NCBI GenBank assembly: GCA_003560545.1
Contig: PWLK01000105.1
Coordinates: forward strand, 1 to 11,177
Origin: Candidatus Woesearchaeota archaeon
GTDB taxonomy: Archaea > Nanobdellota > Nanobdellia > Woesearchaeales > 21-14-0-10-32-9
Reading direction: 5' to 3'
Length of the DNA: 11,177 bases
The translations under genes were made by a program, and so were the position numbers. This document shows positions 7,515-11,177 of this stretch, in pieces (positions within the stretch are counted from its first letter, which is position 1; every line of letters starts with the position of its first letter). The notes beneath the pieces are model-generated. The model had not been told where the DNA came from and searched no databases. It saw only the letters and a program-made list of their open reading frames with translations.

Positions 7515-8575
7515 TTTTTCAGTTCTTCGTTTATTTTCTTGACAAATTTTTCTGCTGCAAATTTTTCTGCATGTCTCTGGCAGTCTTCTTTTTTTATTTT
7601 ATTTTCGTTAAATTTTTTTATAATTTTTACAAAGTTTTCTTTGTATGGCTTTTTTATGAGATGCCCTGTTTTTCCATTTATTACGGTCTCTTTGTATCCT
7701 CCCTCGTCTACTGCAAGCACTGGTTTCCCCGCACTCATTGCTTCTAGGGCATTCATGCCAAAATCTTCTTGTCTTGAAGTCGTAATTAGGCCTTTGCACG
7801 TTCCGTATAGTTGCTCAAGTTCTTTTTCAGAAACCTCGCCAAGCATTTCAACATTTTTCGGGAGGTTAGTTGATATTTTTTTTGCGTATCCTGCTGCATT
7901 GTCTCCTTTTGAATGCCCTCCCACTATTTTCAGTCTCTCTCCCGGGAGCTGCCTGAAAATATCTATTTGCAGATCTATTCTTTTATGAGGATATATCCTG
8001 TTAACGCTAATCCAAAAATCTTTACTTTCGATATATTTGTATTTTTTTATGGGGGGGTAGATTACTTTTGCTGCTCGACCATGGTATTTTTTTATCCTTT
8101 TCTTCACATTCTCTGAATTCGCAACTATTTTGTTTGCATATTTCATGCCGTTCTCCACAAAATATTTATGAACCTTAACCCATATTATAAACGGTATTTT
8201 TTTCCATCCCGCGATGCTCTTGAAGTATTCGTAAGAATCATAAAACATTCGTACAGGGGTGTGTATGTAGTAAATGTTGGGCTGGTGTTTTTTCGCTGCG
8301 AATACAGCCCAGTTACCACTTAATATAAAATAGTTGTATTTTCTTTGGTATGTTCTTGCAAATTTTATGCTTGCATGTATTTGTTTGAGTCCTGGGAACT
8401 GTATGTTTTTTCCCAGGCTTTTTATGTTGTCAGTTGGATAGCCTAGTTTTTTTACGTTTTTTTTATTCAGGTCTGTTGTTATTATGTCTGCTTTCAGTTG
8501 CCTGGCTAATTCTAAAACCAGCCTTTCCCCTCCACCTATGGCGTCTAGGTAGTCGTGGAATATCGCTATTTTCAT
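7511..8575 (-). CDS. GT4-family glycosyltransferase, WbaZ/mannosyltransferase-like
   Basis: A 354-residue GT-B enzyme starting MKIAIFHDYLDAIGGGERLV, a typical GT4 N-terminus with the glycine loop IGGGE (13-17). YYIHTPVRMFYD (102-113) resembles the HTPxR segment seen in WbaZ-type mannosyltransferases. The donor half has VNRIYPHKRID (191-201) and the E-x7-E motif with Glu270 and Glu278 (EDFGMNALE). An upstream in-frame ATG at 8857 would add 94 residues. They are read from the other frame of the GT2 gene and show no GT features. ATG 8575 gives the standard N-terminus and the same ATGA overlap (8572-8575) as the neighbouring junctions, so it is the start. It likely adds a sugar, possibly mannose, to the glycan intermediate; the sugar is a guess from similarity of motif. 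Confidence 0.93.
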   Translation of the reverse strand: MKIAIFHDYLDAIGGGERLVLELARQLKADIITTDLNKKNVKKLGYPTDNIKSLGKNIQFPGLKQIHASIKFARTYQRKYNYFILSGNWAVFAAKKHQPNIYYIHTPVRMFYDSYEYFKSIAGWKKIPFIIWVKVHKYFVENGMKYANKIVANSENVKKRIKKYHGRAAKVIYPPIKKYKYIESKDFWISVNRIYPHKRIDLQIDIFRQLPGERLKIVGGHSKGDNAAGYAKKISTNLPKNVEMLGEVSEKELEQLYGTCKGLITTSRQEDFGMNALEAMSAGKPVLAVDEGGYKETVINGKTGHLIKKPYKENFVKIIKKFNENKIKKEDCQRHAEKFAAEKFVKKINEELKK

Positions 8576-9678
8576 TGTTTCATACCCGTCATGCTTACGT
8601 AGAACCCGGAGAATATTGTTTGCACTCCTATCACTATTAGTGTCAGTCCTAGGACCCCTGTTTTTATTTCTTCCAGTTCGCCGAATCCTGCCTGAACCCA
8701 TTTTGTGAGGATGTAAGCGTTCAGTGCTAGGCCTGCTAATAATATTGTTATTCCTAGCATTATGCTTTTTTCCAGGGTGAAGTGTTTGTTCACGAAGTCC
8801 ATGGATTTGTCTCTTTCGCCTAAGTGTGTTGTTGAGTAAGCTTTTGAGTAAAGCCATAGCATTATTACTTGGTATCCTGTTATTGTAAGGAGGCTTCCTA
8901 TGAATACAGGGTGGGTTTCAAGTGTTACTCCGTTTAGCCTTAAGGGGCCGGTCATAAGAAAGCCTATTATAAGGATGCCTAATACAAATAACGAGATCCC
9001 TGGAACTAGGAATAAGTGGCTTGGGCTGTACAGCAGCATTAGCCTTAAGTACTTCCAGCCGTCTTTGAAGGTGCTTAGTTTTGATTCTCCTTTCCTAGGA
9101 TGATACGTTATTGGCACTTCTTTTATTTTCATGTCTTGCTTTGAAGCTCTTATTATCATTTCGGAAACAAAGTCCATGCCTTTGGTTTTCAGGCTGAGTT
9201 TTTCAAAGGATTTTTTCTTTATCGCTCTGAAGCCTGAGTGAGCGTCCCTTACGTTTACCTTGAAAAACTTTCTTAGCATCCAGCTAAGGCCGGGGTTCCC
9301 GATGTATCTGTGGAGGAATGGCATCGCGTTTTTTTTCATCTTGCCGTTCAGCCTGTTTCCTATTACTATATCGTATTTGTCTGCGTGCTTGACGAGCTTG
9401 GGGAGTTCTAGGAAGTCATACGTGTCATCTGCATCTCCCATTATTACACATTCTCCTTTTGCTTCCTTAAAGCCCCGTAGGAGCGCTGCGCCGTATCCCT
9501 GCCTTTCTTCCCTTACAACTCTTGCTCCGAGCTTCCCAGCTATACTAGAAGAAGTGTCTTTAGAATTGTTGTCTACTACTATGATTTCTGCTTCTGGCAA
9601 AGCTTTTTGTATCTTCTTTATGCAAATCCCAATGGTTTTTTCTTCGTCCTTGCAGGGCAATACTACTGAGTACTTCAT
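8572..9678 (-). CDS. GT2-family polyprenyl/dolichyl-phosphate glycosyltransferase with four C-terminal membrane helices (DPM1-like)
   Basis: A 368-residue protein. The GT-A catalytic domain (1-215) has VVLPCKDEEKTIG (5-17), nucleotide-binding VVDNNSKD (34-41), the DxD metal site in GDADDTYD (81-88), DAHSGFRAI (145-153) and HPRKGESKLSTFKDGW (193-208), all standard for DPM1/GtrB-type enzymes. Four hydrophobic spans follow (about 222-242, 257-277, 304-324, 341-361), an arrangement like the archaeal dolichyl-phosphate mannose synthase of Pyrococcus furiosus. Expected reaction: transfer of a hexose from UDP- or GDP-sugar to polyprenyl phosphate at the inner membrane face, making a donor for GT-C enzymes such as the one at 1198-2745. 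It overlaps the small membrane protein gene before it (9675-9678) and the GT4 after it (8572-8575) by ATGA. Base composition is closer to valS than to the GT/ABC genes that follow. Confidence 0.92.
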   Translation of the reverse strand: MKYSVVLPCKDEEKTIGICIKKIQKALPEAEIIVVDNNSKDTSSSIAGKLGARVVREERQGYGAALLRGFKEAKGECVIMGDADDTYDFLELPKLVKHADKYDIVIGNRLNGKMKKNAMPFLHRYIGNPGLSWMLRKFFKVNVRDAHSGFRAIKKKSFEKLSLKTKGMDFVSEMIIRASKQDMKIKEVPITYHPRKGESKLSTFKDGWKYLRLMLLYSPSHLFLVPGISLFVLGILIIGFLMTGPLRLNGVTLETHPVFIGSLLTITGYQVIMLWLYSKAYSTTHLGERDKSMDFVNKHFTLEKSIMLGITILLAGLALNAYILTKWVQAGFGELEEIKTGVLGLTLIVIGVQTIFSGFYVSMTGMKQ

Positions 9679-9935
9679 TTTTTCACGAGTAATATAATAG
9701 TTATTATGATTGCGTAAGCAGCGAAACTCGTCCAGACATTGAAGATTCCTAGCAATCCAAGTATTAATCCAAGCAGAATTGCTATGCTTATGCTTATACC
9801 TATGATTAAAGCTATTCTTTCAACGCCTTTTACTTTATTGTAGAACTTGTTCATCACAAGGTATCCTGGGACGAAGAATATGAGTGCAAATCCAATGATT
9901 GCCTGTACTACTTGGATTATTGTTTCAAATGCCAC
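9675..9935 (-). CDS. Small three-helix membrane protein, resembles the N-terminus of DUF1616 proteins
   Basis: An 86-residue protein starting at GTG 9935, four bases after the stop of the zinc-ribbon gene. The first span (about 8-27) ends in FFVPGYLVMNKFY, followed by the short loop KVKGVERIA and spans at about 40-64 and 68-84. The order helix, PGY, basic/acidic loop, ER, glycine-rich helix resembles the beginning of archaeal DUF1616 membrane proteins, which are several hundred residues long. Here only the membrane part is present, with no outer domain. No catalytic motif is visible. Its ATGA overlap with the GT2 gene (9675-9678) implies co-translation, so it may be an accessory or anchoring subunit of that membrane glycosyltransferase; this is inference. 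The GTG start is supported by its position; no other start lies near. Confidence 0.75.
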   Translation of the reverse strand: MAFETIIQVVQAIIGFALIFFVPGYLVMNKFYNKVKGVERIALIIGISISIAILLGLILGLLGIFNVWTSFAAYAIIITIILLVKK

Positions 9936-9939
9936 TTGT

Positions 9940-10212
9940 TCACAGCTCCCCTATGCTTTTTAATGGATAATCATTTATTTCCAGGCCTTTCTCATACCTT
10001 ATGTTCCCGCAATTAATGCAGTTAAAATACGGCCCGTACTTCCCGTTCATTATATCTAGCCATGACCCGCAACTGCACTTCAACCCTTCCAATGACTCTT
10101 TTTTATGCTTAACACACGTTGGCAAGCCCTGTTCGTTCTTAACAGTTGCGGTAGTCCCGCATATCGGGCATTTTTCAATCTTGTACTCCCCGTACCTCTT
10201 CCGAACCCTCAT
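9940..10212 (-). CDS. Small double zinc-ribbon protein with topoisomerase-type C4 finger
   Basis: A 90-residue soluble protein. After a basic start (MRVRKRYGEYKIEK) come two putative zinc sites: Cys15, Cys18, Cys33 and His36 (CPIC...CVKH), then Cys46, Cys48, Cys65 and Cys68 (CSCG...GKYGPYFNCINC). The second matches the C-terminal C4 zinc finger of type IA topoisomerases, including the YGPYF motif before the second cysteine pair. Such proteins may bind nucleic acid, but no catalytic domain is present and the function is unknown. The open frame runs upstream to 10335, but that part lies in the inserted element and is not conserved-looking. ATG 10212 is preferred because a TATA-like box is centred 27 bases upstream, as for a leaderless mRNA. 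It is the first gene of the operon, four bases before the small membrane protein gene. It could be an autoregulator or simply a co-transcribed housekeeping gene. Confidence 0.8.
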   Translation of the reverse strand: MRVRKRYGEYKIEKCPICGTTATVKNEQGLPTCVKHKKESLEGLKCSCGSWLDIMNGKYGPYFNCINCGNIRYEKGLEINDYPLKSIGEL

Positions 10213-10233
10213 CCATGAATAAGACCTTGTTCT

Positions 10234-10250
10234 CGTTTTTAAGGTTTCCG
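10234..10250 (-). promoter_or_regulatory. Putative promoter of the glycan operon (leaderless)
   Basis: Minus-strand GGAAACC (10249-10243, BRE-like) is followed by TTAAAAA (10242-10236). The box centre is 27 bases upstream of ATG 10212, so transcription would begin at or next to the start codon. It is the clearest candidate promoter for the nine-gene operon, since the other junctions have no spacing. Seen as a motif only. Confidence 0.45.
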
Positions 10251-10260
10251 TTTTTCTACC
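10251..10260. repeat. Left copy of the 10-bp target-site duplication
   Basis: TTTTTCTACC directly abuts the left terminal inverted repeat of the MITE-like element and is identical to 10404-10413. The base before it (G, 10250) belongs to the BRE-like part of the operon promoter. Confidence 0.85.
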
Positions 10261-10403
10261 GGCTCTGTCCCAAATCTCACATTTTATTGCTGCGAAAACA
10301 CCACTGCGTCCTGCCTGGCGCAGGTTCATCGTCAAGCAAGCTACATGAATCGCTTGCTCTCCTGGCTTGTTTCAAGGCAGCAACAATGATTCGGGACAGA
10401 GCC
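10261..10403. mobile_element. 143-bp MITE-like element with 16-bp terminal inverted repeats and 10-bp target duplication
   Basis: The left end reads GGCTCTGTCCCAAATC (10261-10276). The right end (10388-10403), on the other strand, reads GGCTCTGTCCCGAATC: 15 of 16 identical. Inner arms pair too: TTGCTGC (10287-10293) with GCAGCAA (10377-10383), and GAAAACA (10294-10300) with TGTTTC (10368-10373), with one bulged A. Smaller hairpins lie in the middle, AGCAAGC (10335-10341) with GCTTGCT (10352-10358), and CTGCG (10304-10308) with CGCAG (10319-10323). The perfect direct repeat TTTTTCTACC flanks both ends. It is too short for a transposase and has no convincing gene, so it must have moved in trans. 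It is more GC-rich (32 of 60 in 10261-10320) than the flanking non-coding DNA. The parent family is not recognised; the GGCTCTGT start recalls IS6-like ends but the 10-bp duplication is longer than the usual 8. Confidence 0.85.
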
Positions 10404-10413
10404 TTTTTCTACC
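10404..10413. repeat. Right copy of the 10-bp target-site duplication
   Basis: TTTTTCTACC directly follows the right terminal inverted repeat and is identical to 10251-10260. Removing the element and one copy leaves an 85-bp intergenic region between the zinc-ribbon and esterase start codons. Confidence 0.85.
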
Positions 10414-10427
10414 ATAATTTTTTTAAG
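10414..10427 (+). promoter_or_regulatory. Possible promoter of the esterase-family gene (leaderless)
   Basis: ATAATTTTTTTAAG lies 24-37 bases upstream of ATG 10451, at the right distance for a TATA element serving a leaderless mRNA. No Shine-Dalgarno sequence precedes the ATG (the eight bases before it are CTTTTTTT), which fits leaderless initiation. It is a weak TATA match without a clear BRE. Confidence 0.3.
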
Positions 10428-10450
10428 TACATCCTTCCTGTCCTTTTTTT

Positions 10451-11177
10451 ATGAGGGTTTTTTTTGCGTTGTTAACAGGTCTTTTAGTGGTTTTAGCAGG
10501 TTGTGCTGTTGATAGGGACTTCGGTTTCCTCGGAAAAACGCCTGTCACACTTAACGACGAGTCAGACTTGGACAAACTAATAAATTTAACGAGTAATTAC
10601 GAGATAGTCCTCCTCGGAGAGGCTTCCCATGGCACCCAGGAGTTCTATGAGTGGCGCAGGCTGATTTCTCAGAGGCTAGTCGAAGAGAAAGGCTTTTCTT
10701 TCATAGCAGTGGAAGGTGACTGGGATTCATTGTACGAATTAAACCTGTACGTTAAGGGCTTATCCGATTATAATTCAGCTCGTGAAGTCCTGGAGACCTT
10801 CGAGAGGTGGCCTACATGGATGTGGGCTAACAAGGAGGTAGAGTTATTAGCTGAGCGGCTGAAGGAATACAACCAAGACCTTCTAGTAGAGGAAAAAGTT
10901 GGCTTTTTCGGCTTGGATGTTTACGGCGCTGAAAACTCTATTCTAGTTGTCCAGGAAACACTGGGAGATGTGTATCCTTGCCTTTCCCGCTTCCAAAATG
11001 ACTTCGGGGATTACCCTGCATACTTAGCGCAGCAAGGCGGCTCTTGTGAAGACGAAGCAAGAAGTGTTTTCCAAAAAATTAGTGATAACCAGTCATTAAG
11101 AGAAACTCTTGGCAGCAAAGAATTCTTTTACTTGGAGCAGAATGCTTTCGTTGTGAAAAACGCGGAGAAACACTACA
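10451..11177 (+). CDS. Erythromycin-esterase-family lipoprotein, N-terminal 242 residues (3' end off the right edge)
   Basis: From ATG 10451 the frame is open to the window edge. Residues 1-18 form a lipoprotein signal peptide: a hydrophobic core, then lipobox LAGC (15-18), predicting a lipid-anchored protein outside the membrane. The mature part has LLGEASHGTQEFYEWR (54-69), the defining block of the erythromycin esterase family (PF05139), with Glu57 and His60 at the positions of the catalytic Glu/His pair of EreA/EreB. FIAVEGDW (84-91) and a conserved-looking ERWPTWMWAN segment follow. The family hydrolyses macrolide lactones in known resistance enzymes, but most members have no known substrate. 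An exported archaeal lipoprotein form is unlikely to be a macrolide resistance factor, because archaeal ribosomes are largely insensitive. It is divergent from the glycan operon, so a glycan- or lipid-ester substrate is conceivable. Complete family members have roughly 400 residues. Confidence 0.88.
   Translation, partial: MRVFFALLTGLLVVLAGCAVDRDFGFLGKTPVTLNDESDLDKLINLTSNYEIVLLGEASHGTQEFYEWRRLISQRLVEEKGFSFIAVEGDWDSLYELNLYVKGLSDYNSAREVLETFERWPTWMWANKEVELLAERLKEYNQDLLVEEKVGFFGLDVYGAENSILVVQETLGDVYPCLSRFQNDFGDYPAYLAQQGGSCEDEARSVFQKISDNQSLRETLGSKEFFYLEQNAFVVKNAEKHY

Noticed and set aside
8576..8857. 94-residue N-terminal extension of the WbaZ-like GT4
   Set aside because: It is the out-of-frame reading of the GT2 3' end, basic and without GT features. 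The ATG at 8575 gives a standard GT4 N-terminus and the ATGA overlap.
10213..10335. 41-residue N-terminal extension of the zinc-ribbon protein
   Set aside because: Most of it is encoded inside the inserted element and its duplication, so it is chance readthrough; a promoter lies between.
10323..10358. H-type pseudoknot from GGTTCAT/ATGAATC and AGCAAGC/GCTTGCT
   Set aside because: The loop needed to span the first stem would have zero bases, so the two pairings can only be alternatives.
10261..10403. SRP RNA, RNase P RNA or cobalamin riboswitch (the minus strand contains GCCAGGAGA, like a B12 box)
   Set aside because: The remaining conserved cores of these RNAs are missing, and the box lies near the 5' rather than the 3' end. 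The perfect flanking direct repeats point to an insertion.
1..11177. CRISPR arrays, tRNA or rRNA genes
   Set aside because: No regularly spaced repeats, cloverleaf or rRNA signature was seen on either strand by reading.

Overview
The window looks like a piece of an AT-rich archaeal chromosome, most probably a small-genome (DPANN-like) lineage. Three things point to archaea: an archaeal-type valyl-tRNA synthetase, TATA-box promoters (some placed for leaderless mRNAs), and a small double zinc-ribbon protein with a topoisomerase-type finger. The lineage is inferred; no rRNA or tRNA gene is present to confirm it.

Layout. At the left edge is the N-terminal part of valS (minus strand), cut by the window edge. 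It is divergent from a large polytopic membrane protein (1198-2745, plus strand) that looks like a GT-C-fold, lipid-sugar-dependent glycosyltransferase. That gene meets, stop codon on stop codon, the end of a nine-gene minus-strand operon (10212 down to 2742). In transcription order the operon encodes a double zinc-ribbon protein, a small three-helix membrane protein resembling the N-terminus of DUF1616 proteins, a DPM1-like GT2 with four C-terminal membrane helices, two GT4 glycosyltransferases, a Wzm-like ABC permease, a Wzt-like ATPase, a GT8 glycosyltransferase and a third GT4. Six of the eight junctions are the same four-base ATGA stop/start overlap, one is TAA|ATG with no gap, and one has a four-base gap, so strong translational coupling is expected. 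To the right, divergent from the operon, lies the start of an erythromycin-esterase-family lipoprotein that runs off the edge.

How the genes fit together. The set is what is expected for a surface glycan made on the cytoplasmic side by GT4/GT8 enzymes and exported by an ABC-2 transporter. The GT2 would make polyprenyl-phosphate sugars, which a GT-C enzyme such as the 1198-2745 product could use outside. No chain-initiating sugar-phosphate transferase, nucleotide-sugar gene, ligase or oligosaccharyltransferase is in the window.

Most unusual feature. Between the divergent operon and esterase promoters sits a 143-bp non-coding element (10261-10403) with 16-bp terminal inverted repeats (one mismatch), flanked by perfect 10-bp direct repeats. 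It has the structure of a MITE with its target-site duplication. The middle of the glycan operon is also strikingly AT-rich (14 G/C in 4681-4740, 11 in 3301-3360) compared with its surroundings (31 in 2521-2580, 27 in 9421-9480), suggesting an exchanged glycan cassette.
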